Of a stretch of 64,000 bases of DNA, positions 40,776 to 49,737 are shown piece after piece (positions within the stretch are counted from its first letter, which is position 1; each line of letters opens with the position of its first letter). This DNA comes from Bacillus sp. EB106-08-02-XG196. GTDB lineage: Bacteria; Bacillota; Bacilli; Bacillales; Cytobacillaceae. Below the pieces are notes generated by a model. It worked only from the letters and a program-made list of their open reading frames with translations, was not told the DNA's origin and searched no databases. The stretch is from contig NZ_JABWSY010000008.1 in NCBI RefSeq assembly GCF_013396335.1, positions 62,001 through 126,000 on the forward strand. Reading direction: 5' to 3'. The position numbers and the translations under genes are program-made.

Positions 40776-42245
40776 ATGGTCACTCCATTCAAAAAGAGTA
40801 ATACTGCTATAAACAGGTTCGAACAAGGGATTTGATTGGAAGGTCTTAACTTTTTTGACATGCCTTTCTGCCTGTATGCCTTGTCTTTCAAATCCTTCTA
40901 ATACATGGTCCGTTATAAAAATTTTTTTATTACCGCGCTGCTTGATGCTGCTAACAAACTTTTCATAGGTAAAAACTCGTTCATACGGGTATTCAGCTTC
41001 TAAATAATCCATTACTCTTGCTTCTTCCCACGTATAAATGACAAACGGCTCTTTCATTTCTTTTAAATAATTTGTTAATTGGTAGCTTGCCGGGTACTCA
41101 TTTGCTTTTTCCTTAACAAAACCGTAACCATGAACAGACTGAATAAGCAATAGACACGAAATAATCAGGATTTTAATTCCGCGGCCCTTCTGTGACCTTA
41201 GCGCGGTTACAATGATAAAGAAGGCAATGAGAAAAATCAGCGGCAGGGCGTGGCGCGGCTTATCAATGTTTTGTGCAAATAACGCCCATAAAAAATAACT
41301 AACAGTCAATCCCATTGAAGCTGAAAAGTACAGCTTGTTTTTTAGAATATCGCTCCCTATTAAAATCAGGAGCAGCCCCCACAAAACAGCCGTAAGAAGA
41401 GATTCCCCGCACAGCCCCACCCAGAAAATATTAATAAACAAAAGCTGTGAGAACCTCTCAATAAGCGGCGTTGACTCAGCCGTAATCGCTCCGCCCCAAT
41501 CATTAAAATGGCCAAAGGTAAACTGGTAAGAAAGCAACAAAAAGTTACTGATACTTCCCTCGGTGGCAGCTAGCCCTCCTATCCAAATAAATTGAAAGAG
41601 GATTGCAAGGACAAGTTGCTTAACAATATAACCCAGGTACCCCTTTTTGTCCGGAAATAGCGTACGTTTTGAATAAAGGAGAAGGATAATACCCAGCCCA
41701 AAAGCAATGTAAGAAAGGCGGATGCCCATAAGCACACTAAATAAAAACATCGGCAATACAGTTAGACTTCTTGCCTGCATTTCTTTTGCACGCTGTAAAC
41801 TCCATAAAAACCACCATAAAACACTAACTGCCGCTGCCTCACTCATGGGTTCAGTTGCCATTATCCAAAAGTAAGAAAGCGATTGAACTGCTGTGCAGGC
41901 AAGTAAACTAGCCATTGTGGATAAATACCTTTTAGCCAGCCAATAAATGGGAAGCACTGAAGAAAGCAGCATTAGCGTATTAAAAATGGAAAGTGCCTGT
42001 GCCGGATTCTCGATCAAACGGTTAAAGACCATACCGCCAAATACAAAATACGGATAACCGGGAAAATGCGGCTGCATAGCTAATAAGTCAAACCGTTCTA
42101 ACGCTAAAGAGAAATCCACCTGATCCCATGACCTCGCAAATGGACTGCTGTAGAGCACACGAAAATAACTAGTTAATCCTATCGTAAAAATTAGAATTAC
42201 CGCACCCATTTTGGATAAAAAAGATAGCTTCTCTTTTCCTAACAT
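40770..42245 (-). CDS. multi-pass membrane protein, GT39/GT-C-like glycosyltransferase fold
   Basis: A protein of about 491 residues with roughly eleven membrane segments. The first outside loop (SWDQVDFSLALERFDLLAMQ, then PHFPGYPYF) resembles that of lipid-linked-sugar glycosyltransferases of the PMT/ArnT class, which carry acidic catalytic residues there. A C-terminal soluble part (~395-490) follows. The start is ATG 42245 after GAAGGA. The final residues SDHG come from repeat copy 12. The nearby GT2 and YbhN-like genes suggest a role in envelope glycosylation; the exact reaction is unknown. Confidence 0.7.
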   Translation of the reverse strand: MLGKEKLSFLSKMGAVILIFTIGLTSYFRVLYSSPFARSWDQVDFSLALERFDLLAMQPHFPGYPYFVFGGMVFNRLIENPAQALSIFNTLMLLSSVLPIYWLAKRYLSTMASLLACTAVQSLSYFWIMATEPMSEAAAVSVLWWFLWSLQRAKEMQARSLTVLPMFLFSVLMGIRLSYIAFGLGIILLLYSKRTLFPDKKGYLGYIVKQLVLAILFQFIWIGGLAATEGSISNFLLLSYQFTFGHFNDWGGAITAESTPLIERFSQLLFINIFWVGLCGESLLTAVLWGLLLILIGSDILKNKLYFSASMGLTVSYFLWALFAQNIDKPRHALPLIFLIAFFIIVTALRSQKGRGIKILIISCLLLIQSVHGYGFVKEKANEYPASYQLTNYLKEMKEPFVIYTWEEARVMDYLEAEYPYERVFTYEKFVSSIKQRGNKKIFITDHVLEGFERQGIQAERHVKKVKTFQSNPLFEPVYSSITLFEWSDHG

Positions 42246-42302
42246 TTTAGTCCTTCCTTCTATAGAAAAAAAGACAAGACGAATGACCATCGCCTTGCCC
42301 TT

Positions 42303-43241
42303 CTATACGGTTTTCTTCACTTGATGATCAGCTGTCTCTGTCTTCATGGATTGCTTACCTTCTTTTTTCGCTTTTGAATCAGACTTGCCATTCACATTTA
42401 CTAGTAAATAAATAGCGGCAAAATAACCTAAATAGGCAATAATCTCTTCGATGGAAGGCATCGATGAATAGCCAAACAGGGCTTTAAAGAAAATGCCAAC
42501 ATCACCGGAAAACACAGGCGCAACTCCCGTATCGCGTAAAAAGTGTGAATGATCAATGGGATGTTCAGGCAGGAACCAGGTTAGATCATAAACATGCGGT
42601 ATCAGGCTCCCAATCATTTTAATATCCTGCATAACGGAAATTCCTTGAACCAGAAGTCCAGCAGCAATTAAAACAATAAACGCGCCAGTGACCTTGAAAA
42701 ATGTTTTCAAAGGGATGCGCATCGTTCCTTTAAAGAAGAAATAACATACCGTTGCAGCAATGATGGCCCCTGTAATAGCTCCCCAGCCCTCAAGAGCCTT
42801 TCCAATATCTCCGCCGGTAATCGCGGCGAAGAAAAAGACAGTTTCGATTCCTTCACGCAGGACGACAAGAAAGGAATGAATGACCATACCGATAACATTT
42901 CCTGTGGTAACAAATTGATTCATTTTCCCTTCCATACTTCCCTTTAAATCTTTACTGTGCTTCGCCATCCAAAAGACCATTTGGGTTAAGAGAATAGAAG
43001 AGATAAGCATGATTCCTATTTTCAAATATATTTCGCTTCCCATTGCAGCAAAGCTTGTAAATACCACCTGGAATAGAAACGCAGCACCAATACTCGCAAG
43101 TACAGCAAGACCGGCTCCCAACCATACAAACTTTGTATATTCTGCGTTTTGAGTGCGTTTTAAATAAGTGGTAATGATCCCTACAATGAGTAAGGCTTCC
43201 AACACTTCACGGAAAGTAATCAGTAGTGCTTGTATTTCCAC
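42303..43241 (-). CDS. FTR1-family iron permease (EfeU/YwbL type)
   Basis: A 312-residue protein with seven membrane segments and both REXXE iron-passage motifs: FREVLEALL (Arg11-Glu15) and LREGIETVF (Arg129-Glu133). The family takes up iron, in Efe systems with a peroxidase and a periplasmic or lipoprotein partner. The start is GTG after GAGGAGGG. It is co-transcribed with the upstream 43266 gene, which has a Fur box in its promoter. Confidence 0.92.
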   Translation of the reverse strand: MEIQALLITFREVLEALLIVGIITTYLKRTQNAEYTKFVWLGAGLAVLASIGAAFLFQVVFTSFAAMGSEIYLKIGIMLISSILLTQMVFWMAKHSKDLKGSMEGKMNQFVTTGNVIGMVIHSFLVVLREGIETVFFFAAITGGDIGKALEGWGAITGAIIAATVCYFFFKGTMRIPLKTFFKVTGAFIVLIAAGLLVQGISVMQDIKMIGSLIPHVYDLTWFLPEHPIDHSHFLRDTGVAPVFSGDVGIFFKALFGYSSMPSIEEIIAYLGYFAAIYLLVNVNGKSDSKAKKEGKQSMKTETADHQVKKTV

Positions 43242-43265
43242 TCCATTTCCCTCCTCACCATGGTC

Positions 43266-44021
43266 CTAACCTCTATTTCTTTTTCTAACAAAAAGAACTA
43301 CAGCTATAATTGCACCTATAAGGATAACAATCGGAATCCAGTTTTTTAGATTAGAATAATCTGTCCATCCTTCATTTTTCACATTGTCAGACCCTTCGAA
43401 ATCCTCCTCCGAAAAATGGCCAACTTCAATGCTTTTCATTTTAAAAGTGTTTTTCAAGGTCAGCAGGATTTCTTCTTTGTCTTTCATAAATTGGTCATAG
43501 TTGGATTCCTTTTCTCCAACACCAAAAAGGCCGGGATTCCCCAATGATTCAAGTGCAGATTCAAAGTGTTTGTTTAGCTTTTGATCATCTTCTGGGTTCT
43601 TTTCATTGACTACTGGTGATAATGCTTTATATGTAGCAAATGCTTTTGCTAGAAGCTTTTTACTTGTATCATATTCTTTGAAATTTTTATCGATATTTTC
43701 TAAACGACGGGCAATATTTAAGACAAGGATTTTCTCCATATTCGAGATGACCGCTTCTTTATCCTCATTTTTTAAATGAGTAAGCACTGCTTTAGAAGGT
43801 TCAACTCCCATATGCATATCCAATTCCTCTTTCACCGTTTCAAAAATAGCTGCTGCACTTGTAAAATCTGGCGGTGACTGATTTAATTTTGCTGCCATTT
43901 CTTTATAAACTTCAGCAACTACTTCTTCATTAGGATCTCCATAGGAGTAGCCGAAGGCCGGCTTACTATAAGCCGGGAAACTTAATAAAAGCACACATAA
44001 GGCAAGGATAAATTTTTTCAT
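43266..44021 (-). CDS. exported, membrane-anchored helical protein of the FTR1 iron locus
   Basis: A 251-residue protein with an N-terminal signal (MKKFILALCVLLLSFPAYS), a long alpha-helical extracytoplasmic region and a C-terminal membrane anchor (~224-245, WIPIVILIGAIIAVVLFV) followed by RKRNRG. It has few cysteines and no haem-peroxidase features. It precedes the FTR1 permease by 24 bases and follows a Fur box, so it is probably the iron-capture partner of that permease. It does not look like classical EfeO/EfeM at sequence level, but the helical build is comparable. Confidence 0.7.
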   Translation of the reverse strand: MKKFILALCVLLLSFPAYSKPAFGYSYGDPNEEVVAEVYKEMAAKLNQSPPDFTSAAAIFETVKEELDMHMGVEPSKAVLTHLKNEDKEAVISNMEKILVLNIARRLENIDKNFKEYDTSKKLLAKAFATYKALSPVVNEKNPEDDQKLNKHFESALESLGNPGLFGVGEKESNYDQFMKDKEEILLTLKNTFKMKSIEVGHFSEEDFEGSDNVKNEGWTDYSNLKNWIPIVILIGAIIAVVLFVRKRNRG

Positions 44022-44044
44022 ATATATCTATCTCCTTCCATTGT

Positions 44045-44062
44045 TAATGATAATCATTATCA
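44045..44062. promoter_or_regulatory. Fur box for the FTR1 operon
   Basis: TGATAAT C ATTATCA (44048-44062) is a perfect 7-1-7 Fur operator, 27 bases before the 43266 gene start. It implies repression by iron. Confidence 0.88.
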
Positions 44063-44122
44063 CTTACTATGTCAATAAGGTATCGCTTATTTTTATGATT
44101 ATTCACACAATTACCACAGTCA

Positions 44123-44887
44123 TTATGAGGATTTCCGGTTTCTCTCATTTACACGCAATAAATGAGCGTTTGCATCGATTTCCACCTTGTCAACACGCCG
44201 ACTGATCTCACGTAAAATCGCTGGAAAAACAGAAGTCATATATGCCTTAAACTTAATAAAGGATTTCCCTTTTGTACGAACTTGATAGTGGATAGGAATT
44301 TCTTTCACACGAAATCCTTTTCGGACTAAATTTAAGGTGATTACCTGTGCATAGTTATAATCATGAATGATTTCCGCATGTCGTATCGCCTGTTTGGAGA
44401 AAGCGCGCATGCCTGACTGTCCATCGTAAATCCATTTTCTTAACAACAAGGACTGCAAAAAGGTAAAGAAGTAGTTTCCTAATCGACGATTGAGACGCAT
44501 GCCATTAATATTGCCTAAGAATCGTGATCCCATCGTATAATCTGCTTCCCCATTAAAAATAGGAGCGAGAAGCTCTGGAATTTGCCATGCCGGATACTCA
44601 TTATCTGCATCAATCATAACCGCTATATCAGCACCAAGTCTGTCACAATGCTTGAGCCCCTCACGAACAGCTGCACCAAGCCCCCTATTTTTAGGGAGTG
44701 AAACAACGTGATCGGCTCCAGCCTTTTTGGATACTGCAACCGTTTGATCCGTTGAACCATCATCGATAACAAGGACCTCGACTTTCACCATTGGATGAAA
44801 GAGACGAGGAATCCTCTCTATTACCTCTGTAATGGATTCCTCTTCATTATGTGCTGGTAAAAAGACAATCACTTTCTGCGTATTCAT
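44123..44887 (-). CDS. family 2 glycosyltransferase (polyprenyl-phosphate sugar synthase-like)
   Basis: A 254-residue GT2 enzyme: VFLPAHNEEESITEVIERIP, VIDDGSTDQT, IDADNEYPAWQIPEL and MGSRFLG, matching the DPM1/polyprenyl-phosphate mannosyl- or glucosyltransferase group. No membrane segments are present. Such enzymes load a sugar onto undecaprenyl phosphate for transfer outside by GT-C proteins; such a candidate lies at 40770. The start overlaps the stop of the 44884 gene by 4 bases, so translation is coupled. Confidence 0.85.
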   Translation of the reverse strand: MNTQKVIVFLPAHNEEESITEVIERIPRLFHPMVKVEVLVIDDGSTDQTVAVSKKAGADHVVSLPKNRGLGAAVREGLKHCDRLGADIAVMIDADNEYPAWQIPELLAPIFNGEADYTMGSRFLGNINGMRLNRRLGNYFFTFLQSLLLRKWIYDGQSGMRAFSKQAIRHAEIIHDYNYAQVITLNLVRKGFRVKEIPIHYQVRTKGKSFIKFKAYMTSVFPAILREISRRVDKVEIDANAHLLRVNERNRKSS

Positions 44888-46350
44888 GAAACTCCCTCAT
44901 TTTCCATTTGTTTAATGGCGTCCAATAAAACGGGGCCGCGGCTGTGACCTGGATAGGGTGCACCTAATAAATAACAAATCGTAGGTGCCAGTGAAACGAG
45001 ACTATGATGTTCTTCCACCATTTTCCCCTTTTCAATTGCAGGACCATGCATAAAAAACGGTACAAATCGCTCTCCTTCATCTAAATGACCGTGACCGCCA
45101 ATTCCATCTGCTTGCCCATGGTCTGCACAAATAATTAAGGTTGTATTTTTCATATAGCCTTCTTGCTCAAGCCAGCCTACAAAGTTCTCAATAAGACGGT
45201 CTGCTTCAGCAATCTTTTCTAAGTATTCATCATATAATACCCCGCGGCTATGGCCCGTTTGATCGGTACTAATGAGTTGAACTTTAAAGAAGTCTGGATT
45301 TTTTTCTTTCATTATTTTTTTTGCTCGTTCCAAAATTTCATAATCGACTTTACTATTATCCATAACCGCCGTAAACGTATCGACATCATCTCCCATGGAA
45401 TCGACCAAATGTGCAACCGCAAGCATTCTGCCTTTTTTCCCTACTTTCCGAAGAGAATCAAATACCGTCTCTACTTTTGTCCCAAGCTTCCAGACCATAT
45501 TCGATTTTATCCCATGTTCATGTGGATAGGTACCTGTCATCATCGATGTAAAACATACGACCGTACGTGCAGGGTAGACGGTTTCCATTTGCGTATATTC
45601 CGTTCCATTTTTTCTAAGCTTGTCGAGAAATGGTGTATCTGCAATTTGAAAACGATCCTTCCGCATGCCATCAATGACAATGGTAATAACTCGTTCATTT
45701 ACCGCTTTTGAGTTTGGCGGCACATTATCTGTCAATGATGTATATTCCTTAGGCTTCCAATCAAAAAGATTGCGATGCAAAACCAAGCTGAAGACTAAGA
45801 CACCAAGGAGAAAAAAGAAATAATTTGGCCAGTGGATGTCAATTCCAGCTGAAAACTTTTCTAAATACATCTGCCATAATGAGAGCAATAATAAGAATTT
45901 AGGCATTTGTTCCTGAGCATTGCCGCTGGTAGAGTCACTATTCTTTAAAACCAGCTTCCAAAATCGAGTGAAATTCCACCACGAAGTCCCGATGCGAAGA
46001 TGATAATAAAAGGTTCCCCAGAAATAGACGGTAAAAAAGAAATAAAGTCCAAGTGCTAATAAAAGTAAAGTTAATTCGAATTCATTAAATAACATTAAAT
46101 AGGCGACAAAAGGAATCCATAAATAATTTCGAAGCAATAAAGGAAAATCGAACAGATAGTAAATAGCCATCATTGGCACAATAAGGATGAAAGATAATAA
46201 AAAGGACAGCCAAAAATCACCTTCACCCCATGATGAGAGGTGGAACAAAAGCATCGTCCCAAAGATAAATATAGGCGTAAACGGTTTCCCCTCATTTAAT
46301 AAATTCCAACAGCGTGCTGCTGTTTTTTCAAATTTTGAAGCTTGTTTCAT
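44884..46350 (-). CDS. membrane protein with alkaline-phosphatase-superfamily domain
   Basis: A 488-residue protein: about five N-terminal membrane segments (to ~195), then a phosphodiesterase/sulfatase-like domain (~220-480). Metal and nucleophile motifs are visible: VIDGMRKDRF, YPARTVVCFTSMMTGTYPHE (nucleophile Thr region), STDQTGHSRG, CADHGQADGIGGHGHLDEGE and EEHHSL. The fold suggests transfer or hydrolysis of phospho-groups on lipids or glycans outside the cell, comparable in principle with LTA synthase or phosphoethanolamine transferases. The substrate is unknown. It is coupled to the GT2 gene downstream and preceded by the YbhN-like gene 2 bases away. Confidence 0.75.
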   Translation of the reverse strand: MKQASKFEKTAARCWNLLNEGKPFTPIFIFGTMLLFHLSSWGEGDFWLSFLLSFILIVPMMAIYYLFDFPLLLRNYLWIPFVAYLMLFNEFELTLLLLALGLYFFFTVYFWGTFYYHLRIGTSWWNFTRFWKLVLKNSDSTSGNAQEQMPKFLLLLSLWQMYLEKFSAGIDIHWPNYFFFLLGVLVFSLVLHRNLFDWKPKEYTSLTDNVPPNSKAVNERVITIVIDGMRKDRFQIADTPFLDKLRKNGTEYTQMETVYPARTVVCFTSMMTGTYPHEHGIKSNMVWKLGTKVETVFDSLRKVGKKGRMLAVAHLVDSMGDDVDTFTAVMDNSKVDYEILERAKKIMKEKNPDFFKVQLISTDQTGHSRGVLYDEYLEKIAEADRLIENFVGWLEQEGYMKNTTLIICADHGQADGIGGHGHLDEGERFVPFFMHGPAIEKGKMVEEHHSLVSLAPTICYLLGAPYPGHSRGPVLLDAIKQMENEGVS

Positions 46351-46352
46351 AA

Positions 46353-47288
46353 CTATTCACCTTTCTTTGTTCTCCATGCTTTTACCTGCGTTAATGAAAT
46401 AGGATGAAGTATAAAGGCTACAGCACCCACAACGTAGGAAAAGATAAATTTATACCCATGTGTGATGAGTGCGGCGTGATAAGCATCCTTCCAATCCATA
46501 TCCAATTGTACTAAGGCAAAGCTCATCACACTTTCATAGGTTGCAAGACCTCCTGGGGCGAATTGAAACACCTGTGCGGCAACTGTTACGCTATTCACCC
46601 ATATGGCATGGAGAAATGACAATTTGAATTCAAGTGCCTGGAGTACTCCGTATACGACAGCAGCCTCAAGGACCCAGCTTAAGGCAACAAAACTAACCAT
46701 TCCTAGTGCTTTCTTATGAAAAAAAGCCTCTCTTACTAGCGACATATGCTTCAAATAAAAAGCAAACCATTTCTTCCTTAGAATGAACAGGAAAAGTATG
46801 CATGCTGCAGCTAAAACAATGATCAGCTGCAAAAAGAACGTGTAGCTTAGTGAAACACCAATGAACATTGCGCCAATGAAGGAAAACAACCCTAAACACA
46901 ATAGGTCAAGGACCCTCATAACCACAACCGAATGGGCTGCTGTATCCCAGCTGACTTCTTTTTTATTGGCAAGTACCCCAATCCGAACAACGTCTCCAAT
47001 TTTAATAGGAAAAATATGATTGAAAAATAAACTATAGTAAAGGCCGTAAAGAAAAAGGCTAATGGGCTGTTTGTTTTCCCCATACATTCGCCAAGCAGCT
47101 GCCCGAAAAAGAAAGGCAAAAAAATAACAAACTGTCGTGAATAATAGCCAGTGGTAATTAGAAAAAAACTGCTTTGTTTGTATAAATAATGTTTGTACAT
47201 CGAAAAAATTCAAGCTTAATGATAAAAAAGAAACAAATAATAACAGGCTAATAACAAGAATTAGTCTTCGAAGTAGTTTCTTGCCCAT
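46353..47288 (-). CDS. YbhN/LPG-synthase-type integral membrane protein
   Basis: A 311-residue protein with about eight membrane segments, of the lysylphosphatidylglycerol-synthase TM-region family: FFAFLFRAAAWRMY, YYSLFFNHIFPIKIGDVVRI and FAPGGLATYESVMSFALVQL. The family includes flippase-like proteins without the MprF synthase domain. It overlaps the epimerase gene by 28 bases, so the genes are co-translated. A role in moving a lipid-linked intermediate across the membrane is inferred. Confidence 0.8.
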   Translation of the reverse strand: MGKKLLRRLILVISLLLFVSFLSLSLNFFDVQTLFIQTKQFFSNYHWLLFTTVCYFFAFLFRAAAWRMYGENKQPISLFLYGLYYSLFFNHIFPIKIGDVVRIGVLANKKEVSWDTAAHSVVVMRVLDLLCLGLFSFIGAMFIGVSLSYTFFLQLIIVLAAACILFLFILRKKWFAFYLKHMSLVREAFFHKKALGMVSFVALSWVLEAAVVYGVLQALEFKLSFLHAIWVNSVTVAAQVFQFAPGGLATYESVMSFALVQLDMDWKDAYHAALITHGYKFIFSYVVGAVAFILHPISLTQVKAWRTKKGE

Positions 47289-48211
47289 TGGATTGTCCGC
47301 TTTAACCCTTCCTCAATATTTACTAATGGTTTGTAGCCAAGCATTTGCTCCGCCTTTTCAACATTGCTCCAGGTCATTTCCACATCCCCTTGGCGAGAGG
47401 GCAACCGATTTATTTTCATATCAGGAAAACTTCCACTTAAATGGTCTAAAAGAGTTTCCATAGAAATAGGTTCTCCATGTCCAAGATTATACGTTTCATT
47501 TCCTTTTGAATAGAGGATGGTCCGCTCGATCCCGTCAATAATATCATCGATATAGGTATAATCCCTGGCCGACCCGCTCCCGTAAATATCAATACTTTCG
47601 CCTGACATCAATTTCTTGATGAATTTTGGGATTGCCATATCCGTTCTCCCCCATGGACCATACACGGTAAAGAAACGTAAGATCGATAATTGAAATCCAT
47701 ACAAGGATTGGTAAGCGTGACAAAACGATTCCGCTCCATACTTTGCTGCTGCATAAGGAGAAGCCACTTGGCCATTTGCCATGTCTTCAGATAGTGCTGC
47801 GCCGGTTTGATTACCATAAACGGATGAAGAGGAGGCAAACACGAAATGTTTAACCTTTGTTTCTCCTGCATACTTTAAAAGATTAATCGTAACTTTTATA
47901 TCATAATCTACATATTGATGTGGTTGTTCAATGGAGAAGGGGACACCAGGAAGTGCCGCTAAGTGAACAACTACATCAAAGGAATTTTCCTCCAAGACTT
48001 TTTTGCAGCCATTTTCATCGAATAGATCTACTTCAAAAAATCGAAAGGGGATTCCAAGTTTATTTATTTCATTAAGATGTTCTCTTTTTTGTTCAGGACT
48101 GTAATAAGGATGAAGATTATCAATAATCGTGATTTGGTGATGGTTTAAGAGAAGCTTTTTAGCGAGATGGCTTCCGATAAAGCCTGCTCCGCCAGTAATT
48201 AGGATGTCCAT
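47261..48211 (-). CDS. NAD-dependent sugar epimerase, UDP-glucuronate 4-epimerase-like
   Basis: A 316-residue extended short-chain dehydrogenase: GGAGFIG NAD loop, SSSSVYG, Tyr153 and Lys157 (SPYAAAKYG), and FFTVYGPWGRTDMAI, which is typical of UDP-glucuronate 4-epimerases (UDP-GlcA to UDP-GalA). UDP-glucose dehydrogenase, the source of UDP-GlcA, is encoded 1.5 kb away at 49738. It is the first gene of the leftward cluster ending at 44123. The RBS is GGGAGTG. UDP-glucose 4-epimerase activity is the alternative. Confidence 0.85.
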   Translation of the reverse strand: MDILITGGAGFIGSHLAKKLLLNHHQITIIDNLHPYYSPEQKREHLNEINKLGIPFRFFEVDLFDENGCKKVLEENSFDVVVHLAALPGVPFSIEQPHQYVDYDIKVTINLLKYAGETKVKHFVFASSSSVYGNQTGAALSEDMANGQVASPYAAAKYGAESFCHAYQSLYGFQLSILRFFTVYGPWGRTDMAIPKFIKKLMSGESIDIYGSGSARDYTYIDDIIDGIERTILYSKGNETYNLGHGEPISMETLLDHLSGSFPDMKINRLPSRQGDVEMTWSNVEKAEQMLGYKPLVNIEEGLKRTIQWARNYFED

Positions 48212-48235
48212 TAACAGTTCACTCCCACAAACAAT

Positions 48236-48268
48236 AATAAAAAAGCCGCATAAGCGGCTTTTTTATTT
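48236..48268. terminator. terminator between lipoprotein and epimerase genes
   Basis: AAAAAAGCCGC ATAA GCGGCTTTTTT: a strong symmetric hairpin just past the stop of the 48263 gene. It separates that gene from the epimerase cluster. Confidence 0.85.
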
Positions 48269-49459
48269 TACTACACCTGAAAGGACAGGTACAATCGCTC
48301 CACTGTGCGTTGCAGCTTCTTCAGCATTTTCAGCTGTAATGGCCTCATACCACTTTTGGCCGTTATCAAGTAATTCTGCAGTCTTTTCTTCACCAAGTTT
48401 ATTATTTAAAACAAGCTCGATATCCTTCATAAAGACAATGCCTTCCATAGCTTGAACACGAGCATTCGCAGTATCGCCTGCTTCTAAAGTTTTGCCTGCC
48501 TTTTCGTGATATCCAGTAATTTTACCAATAAATGCTTGGGCAAATAAATTAGAGACCTCTTCAGGATTTATAGTTGCTGCTTTTGTTTGGCTAAAGTCAA
48601 ACAACACTTGAAGCTTATTGGCTGCTTCTTCATTCCCGCCAGAAAGTGAACCCTTAATAGCTTGATAGAATCCTAATGCTTCTGTTTGCATGATCATTAA
48701 TTCTGTTTCATCTGTCTTGCCTTCTTTAACAGCTGCTGCAATTTTTTCAGCATAAGAATTTGCTGCTAAATAATAGCTTCGGTAAACAGACTTATCAGTG
48801 ATTTGCTTATAGACATTGAAGTCAGCAGCATTTTTACTTGCAAGTGCCTCTTCTTGAAGTTTTAACCCATTTTGGATGTTCTCTACTAGGCTATCTTCAC
48901 CCGTTAACTCGTAATATCCATCACGCTTCTCAGCAGTTGGGATAATGACCTCGCTAAGAACATGTTTTAACTCCTCAAATGTTCCTTCTGCTTTCGCTTG
49001 GTCGCCAGCTTCTAATGCTGTTCCAACCTCGCCATGAAGTTCCTTTTGTTTTGCATAAAAATATGCTTGTGTTCCTTTATCAATTAATTGACGGGCTACA
49101 TTTTGTTCCAATTCCCCGCTTTTACCAGCATTAATTCCAGATGCAATGAATGTATCCAAGTCGCCAGTAACGGCTTTTAATTCCTTTTGATATGTAGATT
49201 CAACTAAATCCCAATCCACTTCTTGATTTTCTTTCATTTTGTTTAACTCATCCATCATTGCTTTATAATCAGCAACTTGTTTAGCACCAGCGGTTTCTTC
49301 AAGTACAAAAGCTTCGCTTTGTGCTTTGTCCTCTGTTTTTGCTTCCTCCGCTACTTTCTCTTCCTCTTTCGGTTTACTAGAAGTTTCTTCTGAGCCGCAA
49401 GCAGCTAGTATCGAACCAGCTAGAGTAATAGACGCAAATAATAACAAAGATTTCTTCAT
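48263..49459 (-). CDS. Fur-linked lipoprotein, probable iron-uptake component
   Basis: A 398-residue protein with a lipoprotein signal (ILAACGSEE), a charged linker rich in Glu/Lys/Ala, and then an almost entirely alpha-helical region. Its two halves look internally similar (YAKQKELHGEVGTALEAGDQ versus GYHEKAGKTLEAGDTANARV), suggesting a duplicated helical domain. Two Fur boxes lie in its promoter. The build recalls the helical EfeO/EfeM-type or imelysin-like iron-uptake proteins, but no clear motif is seen. A partner of the FTR1 permease 5 kb away is plausible. Confidence 0.65.
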   Translation of the reverse strand: MKKSLLLFASITLAGSILAACGSEETSSKPKEEEKVAEEAKTEDKAQSEAFVLEETAGAKQVADYKAMMDELNKMKENQEVDWDLVESTYQKELKAVTGDLDTFIASGINAGKSGELEQNVARQLIDKGTQAYFYAKQKELHGEVGTALEAGDQAKAEGTFEELKHVLSEVIIPTAEKRDGYYELTGEDSLVENIQNGLKLQEEALASKNAADFNVYKQITDKSVYRSYYLAANSYAEKIAAAVKEGKTDETELMIMQTEALGFYQAIKGSLSGGNEEAANKLQVLFDFSQTKAATINPEEVSNLFAQAFIGKITGYHEKAGKTLEAGDTANARVQAMEGIVFMKDIELVLNNKLGEEKTAELLDNGQKWYEAITAENAEEAATHSGAIVPVLSGVVK

Positions 49460-49502
49460 TCCTTAACTCCCCTTATTCTTTTTTGTAATGATCATTTATT
49501 AA

Positions 49503-49558
49503 TGATAATGATTTTCATTACCAACTATCTGATTTGATTCTATCGATAATGATTATCA
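49503..49558. promoter_or_regulatory. two Fur boxes in the lipoprotein/ugd divergent region
   Basis: TGATAAT G ATTTTCA (49503-49517) and CGATAAT G ATTATCA (49544-49558) are near-perfect 7-1-7 Fur sites, 44-99 bases from the lipoprotein start. The second may also affect the divergent UDP-glucose dehydrogenase. Confidence 0.8.
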
Positions 49559-49737
49559 ATGTCAACTGTATTTTTTGCAAATTTTTCAAAAAATTGTGTT
49601 CAAATACAGACAACATCTTCCTTTCAAAAAAACAAGGCTATGATTGAATTTTTTCCACGGATAAGACAAACTAAAAGAAGCAAAGGAAGCAGGGGACGGA
49701 TCTTTGCATCCACTCTGACTTTGAAAGGAACTATGAA

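Noticed and set aside
45250..45711. 153-aa plus-strand frame within the phosphatase-fold gene
   Set aside because: Antisense shadow of a gene with clear catalytic motifs; Cys/His-rich random composition and no RBS.
49692..49703. GGGGACGGATCT as a further repeat copy before ugd
   Set aside because: Only 11 of 12 arm bases match and there is no GGTC extension or partner arm; it may be a chance match or a very eroded half.
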